In this document: piece after piece, positions 21,350-33,102 of the stretch
Position numbering within the stretch: position 1 is the first letter of the stretch
Layout of the letters: every line of letters begins with the position of its first letter
From: Gnetum montanum
Taxonomy: Eukaryota > Streptophyta > Gnetopsida > Gnetales > Gnetaceae
Length of the DNA stretch: 60,000 nt
Assembly: GCA_015680685.1 (NCBI GenBank)
Contig: MNCI01010832.1
Location: forward strand, 138,641 to 198,640
Reading direction: 5' to 3'
Position numbers and translations under genes: made by a program
The notes under the pieces: model-generated
What the model saw: the letters and a program-made list of their open reading frames with translations, nothing else
Databases searched by the model: none
Told to the model about the DNA's origin: nothing

Positions 21350-24219
21350 TTGGAGAAGATCACACCATCCCTGGGGGTAGTGGTTTTGATGATCCTTCTC
21401 CAGCCTCTAGCCCATGCACTGGTGGCGGCACGAATGACGGTTGTCCTGCGGCAGCTGCAACTTCTGGAGGTAGCCAGAAAGCCTCCAAGAGAGCCCTCAT
21501 CTTTTCTTCTTTGCTTCTAGGGTCATTCACGATCCAGGTAGCTTCTCCAATGTGTGCTGGAACTGGAACTTCCCAAGGGCATGGAAGCACCGAAAAGAGT
21601 TCTTTTAGATTGAAAAACCAGGCTGCGAATTGTTTGTGTTCGATATCGAACGCTCGGATTGAACGCTCGGATTGATGCTTGCTGGTAGTCACTCATTCTT
21701 CAAGCCAGGTCCTTTGCAATGGTATGTTGGCCTTTAAAGCTTGTGCGGAGGACCTTGAGTTTCACATTTGCTGTTGCCAGCTTCTGTTTTGTTGCCTTGT
21801 GCGCTTAGAACTCACCCTCGTATAGGGAATACGAGGTGGCCACTTATTTTTCTAACTCTGACCACAGTCTCCCAATTGTGAGCATAGCCAGGTTCACGTA
21901 TAGAAGGTTGGCCAATTCCATGTATTCTATCATTTCTTCAATCTGCAACTCTTTTAGGCAGATTTCTGCTTTGTTGTAGGCGTTTAACCCATCAAAGATG
22001 GATGGCCATATATCGCCTCCCTCTCAGAGCTGTTGGAGTGCTTGGTTCATTTTGTCTTTAGTGACTTGAATGTGCTTCTAGTTTGCCTCCTTCTGCAATC
22101 CCACTTGGTTCTTGAAATGATTTTTGAATTTTTCAAACTTCAGGGCCTCTTTTTTCCAAGTGGCAATTTCGATTGCAGACTTCTGTTGCAAAGCTCAAAC
22201 CTCCTCCATTGAAAGATTTTTATTTTCAGCTACCAACCTTCTTATGTCTGCGTTCACCTTGGCTAGCTCCTCCTGCTATTGGTGGATAAAATCCTTCATG
22301 TGTTCGTTTGTTGTACCAACATTGCGCAGGCGATGAACTTTCACGGTCAGCTGCACGTTCTCCTGGCAAACCTCTGCCAAGTCCTTCTCTAAGTGATACA
22401 CTCGGGTGTCTGCTGTGGACTTGTCTAGGATCCCTGTCTCTCGCACATCCTCAACAACCTGAAGTTTAAGCTGAAGCTGTTGAAAAGGTTCATCTCTGGT
22501 GATTTCGTGGTCTAGAATGGTTGGATTGGCAAGTTGGGCTCTTAATTGGGCTACCTCTATTGCCAAGCATTTACAAGTAGCTTGAGGAGCTTCTAGTTGC
22601 CCTTCTAAGATGATGCTCTTTCCGCTTACCGATAATAGCTCCGATTGGGTTGTAGTGATGTTGTCCGGAAGGTCGAAGACATCCGAAAGCAGTTGCCCAG
22701 TTCCCACCAGTCGGTCCAACAGCTCTTCATGTTGGGCTGTGTCAATCTGGCTATGAGAAGTTTCGGCAGACACTTGTACATCTTGAAGTCCATGAATGTT
22801 TGGTACAGGTGTTGCTGGTGCATTGAGAGTAGTAGCGATTGTGTCAACAACCACTTTGGCCGCAACTTCTTGTCCTTGGTGCTGCATCACCAGGATCGTC
22901 GCCCCTTCACCATCTTCCAAGCAGACCGAGAAGGTAGGAGCATTCCCTGAGATTTTGGGGAATAACTGTTGGGTTGATGTTGATACATCTCAAATGCTCA
23001 GATCTGTTCTGGTTGGGACTTGTGCTTGGGCAGCGGAGAAGATTGGCCCTACCCTTTCGAGCAAGCTAATTGACTGAGCCACTTGCTCCAGGTGGCTCAT
23101 GACAGGGTGATAGACCGAAGGGTCTTCTCCTCCACTAGTCTTGCTAGATTGCTCTTGCTGGCTCAAGAGTGTTTCTCGAATCTTGCGGAGGTATTCTGCT
23201 ATGTTTTGTGAGCTCGGCTGTGTTGTTTGTGTAGGTGGTGGAGATGGTTGCTACTCCTCTATCTATGTGGCAGCAGGAGTTTTGTCTTTCATCATCTCTC
23301 ATCACGAGGTAATTGGGGTGCATCGGATTGCATCGTTGGAATATCGTGCTATCCCTGCTTGTTTGCACAGTTTTCGGATTAGGTAGGGAAATGGGAGAGC
23401 TCATCTTCCACGTTCGTTCTCAACGAACCTTTTTTCAATTTCCAGAACCAATAACTGTGGAAGAATCATGGGAAATTTCCCACTCAAGCCGGCACATGCA
23501 TGAGCAGAGAAGGCTATGATTTTGCTGGGTCTTACCGTTGGGTTTAGGTGGTAAGACACGATTTTGAAGTACACTCTCTTCGCTGTGGTCAAGGAGTCAA
23601 ATTTCTTGCGCTCTACTCCATAGCACTGTTGGGTCCATTGCACCTTTACCTCTGGATTAGCCTGTTTTAGAATTTCTGCCACATTTGCCCTAGTTTCAGG
23701 CAGCCCCAGAGGTTGCGCTATCACCTCTGAAGAATAAGAGACATAAATGTCTTTAATCCTTACTCTTGACCCTAGTTGCTGATTCGTCCAGAAGAGATAG
23801 GTTTCTCCTAAGTACCACTCACCACTGGTTGTGATGATTGGCCACATCGGAGAGGTCTATAATTGTAGCCTCACATCTTTTAGAGCGTTCTCGAGGAATG
23901 GTCCAAAATTTAACTCTTGGAGGACCATCCGTTTCACCTCGCGTGGCGTGATAGCATCAAGGCAGGCTTGGGTCAAGGTGACCTCAAGCCACGGTGCTAT
24001 CCCAGGAGTCTCATCCCCGAGTGATTGCACGCTGGGAATCTCCTCTTCGGGAATCTGGTGAATAGATTCCACCTTAGGTATTTCATGGAAGGGCCCAGTT
24101 GCATGAGAGCCCTCCACATACTCTAGTTGTTGCACACGTCATCCCCTTCCTGTGCGTGGGCACTTGTCCCTAGGTTGAGATGGTCCTTCGTCCCTTGGTT
24201 GCCTCGATTTGGATGCCGT
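21350..24219 (-). pseudogene. Element C third ORF (ORF3), about 950 codons, decayed
   Basis: Pieces in order: a basic leader; 23857-24135 with ELNFGPFLENALKD; 23401-23847 with SGEWYLGETYLFW and KRVYFKIVSYHLNPTVR (similar in pattern to Transposase_32); 22276-22920 with GATILVMQHQ, then a Leu/Glu/Gln-rich coiled coil; and 21360-21692 with FAAWFFNLKE and PWEVPVPAHI. The same modules in the same order occur in D's ORF3. The start codon has changed from ATG to ACG at 24219, immediately after an acceptor-like GACTGCAG. It lies between pol and the polypurine tract, where Tat/Athila elements carry an extra ORF. Role unknown. Confidence 0.78.
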
Positions 24220-24589
24220 CTGCAGTCAAACATAATCATCCATTAGACCGTTCATAAGTAGTTTAAGATGGTCCGTATATAGTTTCTTAGTTTGAACAAG
24301 TTATGTTAATGGCACAGGCACACCGTTAAGTTTCCTGGAGTGTTAAGTTAGGGGTTAGGGCCAATGTTTTTATAATTAACAAACTAATTACTTAATTAAT
24401 TAGTTATAGTTAGTTTCACAAAGGCACCATTCCCCATGACTGAAAGCATACCTCTGGTTGCTTAAAAGGGCAAGGATCAGTTGATGAGGACTCGCGACAG
24501 AATGTAGGTGCATTGGGAAGGGTTAGGCAGAAAAAACGGTAAAAACTCCCCTTAGTTTGGACTCCAAATGATGGAAAATGAAGAAGTAC

Positions 24590-24705
24590 GATGGGATATA
24601 TATAGGGGTTAGGTGTTGTGTTGACGGGGTTGCATATACGTAGCTGCGTATACGCAGTCACTGCATTGATGGGGCCTCGTCAACGTAGGGGTGTTCACCT
24701 GTTGA
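24590..24705 (-). promoter_or_regulatory. Internal U3-like block with TATA, element C
   Basis: On the minus strand, words typical of C's own U3 (CGTTGACGAGGCC, GCGTATACGCAG, CGTCAACAC) are followed by CCCTATATATATCCC with TATATATA at 24597-24604. It lies about 375 bp upstream of the ORF3 start. The LTR terminal sequences are not present. Proposed ORF3 promoter; inference. Confidence 0.55.
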
Positions 24706-25466
24706 CTAGCATTGACCAACCCATAAAAAACCCGAAATGATGAATTTGAAACTCCAAATTGAGGTGGTTGAAGCGCGTGAAAGGCCTGGACATGGCTAAG
24801 GACATGAGGAAGAAAATTAAATACGAAAAAGAGACAAAAATATGAGAACATGACGCAAAAAGAACTTCGCGGGGAATAAATCGAGTGATGGGACCCGAAA
24901 ACTAGTCAACCCCGAAATCCAAAGGGTGGGAGACTTAAAAAGTGGAACCAAGGAAATGTAGGTGGGTCCTCCCTAGAGTAGGTCATAGCCTTAGTAGCCC
25001 CTGCAAAGCCCTCAACACCGGGGTCTATGGGCCCTGGGGCCAAGAAATGGTGCTCACCAGGTAAGACTTCGACCCAAGAGGTCCTGCCAAGGCATGGAAA
25101 GCCCATGGATACCACGACACACTTTCACGACATTAAATAGGCAGTGAGGTGAGTGGCGGAGAGAACGGGATGAAGAGAGAGATGAGAGAATGGTATTCCA
25201 TTTGTCAGTCACAGGAAACCCCATGTGGAGATGTGGTTAAGTGTCCTGGAAGAACCGGTCCAAAGTTCAGACCCAAAACCATCCGCATTCAGTGACATTG
25301 CAGCAATAGACGAAGTCCCAACCATCCCCTAAGGAGCCAAGAATGACCTCAAAGAGAACCAACACTCCAACAAACGTGAGAAGAAGGAAGTGAAATGGGA
25401 AAAAGTTAGAGGGGACCAAGGAAGTCCCATAACTAGTGCATGTGGCCCGTGAGAGGCGATCTAAGG

Positions 25467-25527
25467 GGTGTGCTTTGAATTCCCCCGCGATTCGTTTTTC
25501 TTTTGTTTTGTGCGGGGGAACCACACC
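25467..25527. other. Hairpin 1 of element C
   Basis: GGTGTG pairs with CACACC (6 bp), then a 7-to-1 asymmetric bulge (CTTTGAA against C), then TTCCCCCGC pairs with GCGGGGGAA (9 bp) around a T-rich loop of about 23 nt. Confidence 0.7.
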
Positions 25528-25567
25528 ATGTGAAGACCCATGCATGTTTGCATGCATCTGACCAAGG

Positions 25568-25655
25568 GGTGTGCTTTGAATCCTCATTTTATTTGTTTAT
25601 TTTGTTTGTGTGTTTTTTTTTGAATTTTTAAAATTTTTTCAGTGAGGACCACACC
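25568..25655. other. Hairpin 2 of element C
   Basis: Same outer stem GGTGTG/CACACC and same CTTTGAA bulge as hairpin 1, but a different inner stem, TCCTCATT with AGTGAGGA (8 pairs, one wobble), around a longer T-rich loop. Confidence 0.65.
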
Positions 25656-26329
25656 ATGCAAGGTCAGACTGCCCAGAAGCTTCCGTGGAGAGAGACTTGG
25701 AGTGGGAGGAAATCTCTAAGGGCACACCGGCAACCCAGGGAACAGAACAGAACAACGAATAAAGCGTTTCCCTTGAAGTCACACTCGATTCAAACCATTG
25801 GGCCATCCCTTAGTTTGGGAACTACACAAGTCACACATTAATTAAAATGTTGTTAAGGTAAGGGGTTGCATGTGCTCAACAGAAATGAAACCATGGAGTG
25901 GGTGAATGGGTGGATGACGTGAACGCACTGCTGATTTTATGAGTGAAAAGTAGACATAAAATCCAAAAAGAACCATGCGAGGGAGGAAACTAGACAACTA
26001 GGTAGACGAGTGTACATTACCCATCGCAACGAAAATCATTCGCGCTAAACATCTGAAGACAACAAGACGACAGATTAGCAATTACGTAAAAAAATAAAAC
26101 AGTTATAAAGAAATGAAAAATGAAAAATATAAACGATGGTGGAAAACAAAAAAGTGTAAAAAAAATGAAAAAATGGCGAGGGGGGTGTAGTGGAATGGAT
26201 TAGCAAGGATGACGGTCTCCCCCATGACTGGGTGGAAAGGAGGAGACATGAAAAATGGAGCATGGCTAACTTGGCAATGACGAGGTGGATGCATTGGTTG
26301 AGCGGAGTTCATGGAGAGGTTTCAGTTGT

Positions 26330-27448
26330 TGGTGGTTGACTAATTGTGTTCTGGTGGGGTCTGCAGGTTTGTGAATGAGCAAGGCCCCAGATGGGAAGGT
26401 TTCGGAGATAATGTAAGGTCCCTCCCACAATGTTTGACACTTGGTCAGTTGAGATACGTGTGAGGGGTTCTAGTATAACACTTTGTCTCCACATCTAAAC
26501 ATGACCTTATAAATCCTAAGATCGTGTCATTTTTTGTTGTAGGCCTTGTGGATCTCATTGGAGGATAGGGCCACTAATCGGTTCTCATCTAGCACACTTA
26601 GATTGATCAGTTGTTCACGTTGTGCTAGTGGTAGGTCAAGGCCTAAGTCACTGGCGGTGGATAGTGTGTAGAGTTCGGTCTAAATGGGAAGTGTTGGCAA
26701 CTTTCCGTACACTAACTCATAGGGAGAGTACCCTACAGGAAGTTTTCAAGTGGAGCGATAGGCCCATAGGGCATCGTTAAGTAGTGTTCCAATCCCTCCT
26801 GTATTTGCTAATGGTTCGGGTAAGGATCTTGGTGATTTCCCTATTGGTGACTTTGGCTTGTCCGCTGGCTTGGGGGTGATAGGGAGTTATGAATTTATGT
26901 GTTACCCCTAAGCGTTGCATGAGTTTCTGAAAAGTGACACCCGTAAAGTGAGTTCCATTATCAGAAATGAGTGCACATGGCACTCCAAACCTGTTAATGA
27001 TTTGTTGTTGGACAAATCGTGCGGTGGTGTTGGAAGAATAGTTGACGACAATGGCCGCTTCTACCCACTTTGTATAGTAGTCCACAGCTACGATGATGTA
27101 TGCCTTTTCATTTGACATGGGTGTGATGGGTCCCATAAAGTCGATGCCCCAAATGTCAAAGGGCTCTAGTGGCTGGATCCACTATTGAGGTCCCTCTAAC
27201 CGTGCTGTCATCCCACTGTCCCTCTGGCATTGTTCGCAGGAGCGGGCGAACCATTGTGCATCCCTGAAGATAGTGGGCCAATAATACCTTGCAAGCAGGA
27301 TCTTAATGGTAGTGTGGCGTCCAGCATAGTGGCCCCCACAAGGGCCCTCATGAGCATCCTGGAGGATGTGCAACGTATCATCATCAGGGACACACCATCG
27401 AACCAAGCCATCTATGCACACCTTATAAAGGTAGCCATTGATTTCCAT
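26330..27448 (-). pseudogene. Element C integrase
   Basis: 27182-27448 holds the HHCC zinc-binding domain (H-GGHYAGRHTT, then CEQCQRD). 26777-27136 is the catalytic core with [21 protein letters not shown] and the Glu of TNREITKIL, so the D-D-E residues are intact. The C-terminal part (26340-26760) continues with a WEGP-type motif. It would catalyse insertion of the element cDNA. The core and zinc domain are in different frames with stops between, so the copy is dead. It follows RNase H directly. Confidence 0.88.
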
Positions 27449-27544
27449 GAAACACTTGGCCTTATGGAGAGACTGTTGTTTCTACCGATGGTTCCACTCC
27501 TTAGGTAGCTCCTAGGTTGTGAGGTAGGTGAGGATGCGGTTGAA

Positions 27545-29180
27545 TCAAGGGGATTTCTTGGTTGCTTGAGGATCAACCGCGCCTGTGAAGAGGAGTTCAT
27601 TTGAAAATTGGTCAAATAAGGACTCCTCCTCTTCTGCGTCATCCCATCGAAACCGAGATAAGTGGTCAGCGACCACATTCTCAGTCCTCTTTCTGTCTAC
27701 CATGGTAAGATCAAACTCTTGAAGAATCACCAGCCATCGAATAATGTGGGGGCTCACCGTTGGTTTGTTCATTAGGAACCGGATATCACTATGGTCAGTA
27801 TGCAGAAACATCTCGTATCTAAGCACATAGTGCCAGAATTTATCCAAGGTAAACACCACTGCCATCAACTCCTTTTCAGTGGTGGTGTAGTTCAATTGAG
27901 CACCCACAATACTACGGCTTGCATAGTGGATATAATAAGGATGTTTCTGCTCATCCCACTGTGTAAGCACGGCTCCCATGGCGAAGTTGGATGCATCTGT
28001 CATAATGTGAAAGGGTCTAGACTAATCAGGGGCTTGTAGAACTAATCCATGACAGTCCACCAAGACTATAAACTGGCAACTTCTGCACTGGCCTACTAAT
28101 CTGTTACTGTAATCTATTTTAGCACTTGGAATGCAGATTCACACTCCTTGGTCTAGATGAACGGAGCATCCTTCTTTGTCAGCTCTACCAACAGCTTGGC
28201 GATCTTCGAGAAGTTTTCAATGAATCGTCGGTAGTAACCAATGTGTCCAAGGAATGACTGAACATCTTTGACGGTACTTGGTTGGCAGGTGATTCCTTGG
28301 ATAACCATGATCTTTTCAGGATCTACACTGATCCCTATTTGTGAGATGCGATGCCCCAACACAATGCCTTGTTGGACCATCAAATGGCTTTTCTGCCAAT
28401 TGAGTCGCAGATTGGTGTCTACGCACCGTTTGAGAACTTGCTCAAGACGGTCCAAGGCTTACTTGAACGTGGCCCCATAGGTGGAGAAGTCATCCATGAA
28501 GACTTCTACACCATTGCCGATTTGTTACTGAAAAATGCTTAGGACAAGGCATTGGAATGTAGCGGGCACATTGCATAGGCCAAAGGGCATCTTCTTGTAT
28601 GCGAAAGTCCCCCATGGACTCGTGAAAGTAGTTTTGGCCTGGTCCTCTTGTGCTATTTGGATATGGTTATAACCACTATAACCATCCAAAAAGCTATAGT
28701 AGCGGTGCCCAGCTATGGTGTCCAACACTTGGTTCTCAAATGGGAGCGGGAAGTGGTCCTTGAAGGTTGCCATATTGAGCAATTGGAAATTAATGCAGAC
28801 CCTCCACTTACCACCTTTCTTGGGCACGATAACGAGTAGGCTAACCCATTTGCTATCGGCAATAGAATAAATGAATCCTACCTTTAGTAGCTATTCAATT
28901 TCATCTTTTACAACCTGCTTCAATTTGGAATTCAATCATCCTTGTGGCTGTCATCGTGGCTTCATGGAAGGGTCAAGATAGATCTGTGCTAGCAAACCCT
29001 AGGATCAACTCCCGTCAACTCAGGATATGACCATGCGAATGCAGCAACCCATTTGTTTACCACCCCTAGTAACTTCTTCTTCTGTTTTGGAGCAAGGGTG
29101 GCATTAATGATTACCGACTTGCCATTTTGCAAAAATGCATACTCTAAGTGAGCCGGTAAAGACTTTAACTCCAAGGGCTC
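27545..29180 (-). pseudogene. Element C reverse transcriptase and RNase H
   Basis: 28525-28827 has VPKKGGKWRVC-like (here MPKKGGKWRVC), DHFPLPF, FLDGYSGYN and MPFGLCN. The active site FMDDF is intact at about 28486-28500. 28153-28455 holds the thumb (GIVLGHRIS, FLGHIGYYRRFI). 27545-28003 is RNase H (TDASNFAMGAVL, EKELMAVVFTLDKFWHY, HTDHSDIRFL, ADHLSR). The motifs are typical of the Athila/Tat branch of Ty3/gypsy. Several stops and frame changes occur, for instance near 28450 and 28520. Confidence 0.9.
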
Positions 29181-29339
29181 CTGTTTAAAGCTCTCAGGGA
29201 TTTCTAGTTGTCCCAGTCATCTTGGTCATCAACAGTGGAGACCTGTTGATGAATCTCTTCCATTTCATATCTGCTGTTAATGTAGGCTTATACAAGCCCC
29301 TCTGATGGTTCCATGCACAATGTGCTGCTAGCATCAGCT

Positions 29340-29960
29340 GTTAGCCACTGGGTGCCTTCTTGGTTAGTGGCTGCTGTGTACAGGCATTGTTGAATAGGTG
29401 ATTCCTCGGTACATCAGCTGCATGCTTGAAGGGATATCCGCTTAGCGGACCATAATTGTTGCACACAGTTGCACCTCGAGTCACTGTACGCGATGCATGG
29501 AACGTGTTTCTTCTCGATCTTCCTGAAAGGATTTTCCTTGGAAATTTCAAGGGACAGATCATGGAGGCCTAGTCGTGCGTCCACCGTGCTTAACTAGGCC
29601 CTTCCCATGATGATTGGGAAGTTCCCCTTGCAGTTCTCTACACGGATGACCAGGAAATTAGCAGGGTAGGACCACCCACAGACAGTGGTCACAATGTCCT
29701 CCACCAATCCCAAGGGAACGGTGATGGACTGGTCTGCTAACTCGAGCCGAATGTTGCTCTTCTTTAGTGGGGGCAAGTTCCAATTCTTGTACATATCATG
29801 AGAGATCAAATTGACCCTTGACCGTGAGTCTAAAAGAGCTTTGCATGGCTCATTCCCTGCCACCTGAAGATAGATGAGGGGGCTTCCCGGATCAGTTAAT
29901 TTTTGGGAAAGGTGACTTGCTTTGATCCAGTTGGTCATAGCATGCGTGAGCATGACCGTC
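29340..29960 (-). pseudogene. Element C protease domain
   Basis: 119 codons at 29594-29953 match the other two protease copies. The catalytic motif reads DSR instead of DSG (ALLDSRSRVNLIS). The blocks ELADQSITVPLGLVEDIV and PIIMGRA are kept. The linker to reverse transcriptase is in other frames (29341-29562, 28989-29174). Confidence 0.82.
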
Positions 29961-30099
29961 TGGATGTTGGAGTGCTATTGTTGTTGGCTTGGAGGCTGCT
30001 CTTGCGGTGGAATAGTGGAGGTCCTTGTAGGTTCAAAGGCACAGGCCATAGGTGTATGCGAGGGTATGTTCAAATTTTTGGGCTAGAGAAAGGGACGTT

Positions 30100-32003
30100 T
30101 CCATGGCTGGGATTCCGGTCCACATGGCTGAGGTGTCAGTTGCAACTTAATAGCTCTCATAGCATTTCGTTGCTGTGGCTGTGGCGATATCTCCCCCTGC
30201 ATCGGAGGTGCAGGTGGTAGCTGAGTGGGATGTGGTGGAGGAGTGGCAGGAGAAGGTGATGGAGGATAAAAGAGATGTGGGTTTTTCCCCCGGGGTGATG
30301 GAGATTGAGGTCGAAAATACTCCGGGGGGTGGTAATGACTTTGAAAGGCCACATGGCTGGAAGAGTCCCTTGGAGAGACCGGTTGCTGAACATAGTACCC
30401 ATAAGGATTTGGCTATTTGTAAGGGTACTGTTGCCTTGGAGGTGGTATTCCCCATGTTTGTGGGTGCTGCCAATGTTGCAAGTATTCATACGACTACGGT
30501 GGCACTCCACTTGGATAGTATCCTTGTTGCTGCTGGTGGAATTGCCTAGAATTTCCTTATGGATAAGGCAACCTTTGGGGTGTTTGCCTTTGTGCTAAGT
30601 AAGGGTCAATGCATACACCCCAGACTCTTCAAGATGTGACACCACAGGACAACATCCCTTAGGATGTTCATATTGGCATATGCCACATTCATCTTCCTCC
30701 TTGGTGTTAGAGTTTGCAACCTTTTCTGCTATAGTAACTTTGCCCTTTCCCTTATATAGGGCACGTTCAGCTTCCTTCTTCCTACCCGATCACGGTCATT
30801 ACCTTGTGCTTTGGACTTGTCGGTGATTTTCAACATGCTTTGGACTCTTTTGTCCAAAGAGTCCCACATCTTCTCTACCTTTGCCAAAATTTTAGATGTG
30901 AACTTTTGTAATGGCAAAGTTTTTCGATTTACCGCTACTTCTAGTGATGATTCTTCCTTCTCATCACAAAAACGGACTTCCCTTTTTCTGAGGGAAGGGT
31001 CCCAGTTGAAGTCTTCTGCACTCTCCTTTTTTCTAAGTTCTCGTTCCTCCTTGGCCACCTGTTTAATGAGGCGTTGAAACTAATGGGCCCTTAGCTCTGA
31101 TAGTCGCCCCTAGGCATACACGCCAAGGGTCTTTCACGTTTTAAAACGGAGCCCATCAATGATGTGGTGAAGCTATGCCCGCTGAGAGTAACCATGACCA
31201 GGGCACCGATGCAACAACAAGTAGTACCTACTCATGGCAACATCCAAGGGTTCATGGTTTCCTTGTTTCCAGCCTTGGATCTACTGTCTTAGGTTTGCCA
31301 CTCTGGAGTACGTTTGATATTTATCATTGAAAATTTCAAGCATCGTACTCCATCTTCTGATTGATTTCGGCTCTAAGGATCGGTACCAACTTTCAGCTTC
31401 TTTGATGAGTGTGTGAGGGAACAGCTTTAGCCTTTGCCAATCATTATCAATGTTTTGCAGGATGTAGGCATCATGGAATGCTTTCAGGTGGGTCTACGGA
31501 TCATAGTTGTATCCCCCTTCAAATCTAGGGATGTTGTTCATATCAACGCGCTTGATCCGGCTATCCTTTATGTGCCTACTAGGAATTTGAACTACCTCAG
31601 AGATCTGGAGCATACTCTGGGAATCCCCATTGTCTAGCAGACCTTGCAAAAATAAAGGGTTACTGAATTGTTTCCCCTTCAGCTATTCATATCTGTCTGC
31701 CTGTTGCTGATCTCTTGCTCATTGAGCCTCATTAGGACGATAGTCCCGGTAGTCATGGTCCTCCATGACATACTCTGCTCCAAGGTTCTAGATGCCTAAT
31801 CTGCCAAGATTGTGAAATAGCATCGCAGGAGCCAATCAGTCGGGAGGGTGTACAATATTTCCATCCATGTCCTTCCATCATAGATGCTCATCCTAATGTA
31901 TGATGAACATGAAATCAGGGATGTACTCATCGAGATGCTTGTACACCACCTAACATTCTTGTGGCACTGGTGGGGTGGATATCTCTCTCATGTAAGAAGA
32001 CAT
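30100..32003 (-). pseudogene. Element C gag
   Basis: Minus-strand gag with many stops. It starts at an ATG (32003) shared in position with B's gag (MSS then a HLDEYIPDF block). The Retrotrans_gag core (DMNNIPRFEGGYN, WYRSLEPKSI, NDKYQTYSRV) lies at 31250-31560. 30729-31058 is the charged tail. Near 30660-30700 is a zinc knuckle CGICQYEHPKGCC, and 30080-30550 encodes a Gln/Pro/His-rich region. Confidence 0.8.
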
Positions 32004-32151
32004 GCTGGATGTTAGATGGTCCAAGTAATCGATGTACCTTAATACTAACTTTTAATCTGCCTAGCGTGCGTAAATATTTCTATCCTAGGTTCGTTCCAAT
32101 GACTTGAATGATAATTTCACTAAGGTTAGATGACGCATGTAAGACTTACAG

Positions 32152-32170
32152 TCCTCGGCAATGGCACCAA
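32152..32170 (-). other. Element C primer binding site (tRNA-Asp type)
   Basis: Minus strand TTGGTGCCATTGCCGAGGA, next to the 5' LTR. It differs by three transitions from TGGCGCCGTTGCCGGGGA, the complement of the plant tRNA-Asp(GTC) 3' end, which is intact at 44206-44223. Confidence 0.8.
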
Positions 32171-33102
32171 TGATGAGTGGCTAGGTACCCCTACACCCAA
32201 CCATACAAATCACGATCGTTCACACGTGACCTGGTCAAATTCTGTAGACTGTAAGTACTTAACATACACCAGACTCTAACTAGTGAAACTATGGGTTAGA
32301 ACGGTCATTATCTTCCTAACCTCACTTGTGATGTTCTGTTTACGATGGTTAAGTGAGATTAAGGCTAATGATTTTTATAGCTTTTTGCATATCTTTTGGC
32401 GGCTAATTTAAGGTATGAAAGGTAAGGAATAAACTATTATCTAATCTTTAATTATCCTAACTTATATTCTAACTATTCCTAGCATAAGTATCCGATCCCA
32501 TCTTCCGAGCACGTTCTGAGCATCTCCTAACACTTTTGGGCTACTAGACATTAAGTGTCATTGGGTTTACCAAGTGTTTGATTTACGTTCGAGATGGTCA
32601 TACTTATGGCCTTTACGAACTACGAATGATTAAGAGTGATTAAAATAATAATAACAGAATCTTAAGTGATTAACATGTAACTAACAAAGCATAGATATAT
32701 TAAACTACTGAATGCATAAAATAGCTAAGTCAAAATGCTGCAAGGAATGTTTGAATAGTTTGTCTTTATTACCATCACGCCAATGGGTTTAGATACATCA
32801 CCGCTCGAATAAAGAGCCGATCACTTTTCTTACACCTACTACGGGCACTTGGAAAATATTCTATCTCTTGCGGGAACAAACTGCAAGAGCTTCGCTACAA
32901 CTAACTGAAAGATGCTTAAATGAGGCGGAAGGCCCTCTTATTTATAGGCCGAGATGGATGGCTACGTAAACAGGGCCACGTCGACATAGGAAGGCCATGT
33001 CGACCGGCCCACGTCAACGCGGCAGGCCACGTTGACAGGCCCATGTCAACGTGGCCGCATATATGCGGCCCTATCGACGCAGGACTCAATGACACTTTAT
33101 CA
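32171..33102 (-). repeat. Element C inner (5') LTR
   Basis: 932 bp. A primer site borders it on the left and polypurine-tract plus 3' internal sequence on the right. It is therefore both the 5' LTR of the copy to its left and the 3' LTR of a largely deleted copy to its right. Confidence 0.9.

Larger units (their letters stand above)
24706..26329 (-). other. Element C 3' non-coding region with two hairpins
   Basis: No credible ORF. It holds a block at 24961-25033 also present in B and D, two consecutive hairpins (25467-25527 and 25568-25655) described separately, and a polypurine-like CAGTCATGGGGG (minus) at 26219-26230. It lies between integrase and the internal U3-like block. Confidence 0.55.

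Noticed and set aside
24590-24705. Internal U3-like block of C as a solo LTR insertion
   Set aside because: It lacks the conserved LTR end block, TG...CA termini and any target-site duplication.
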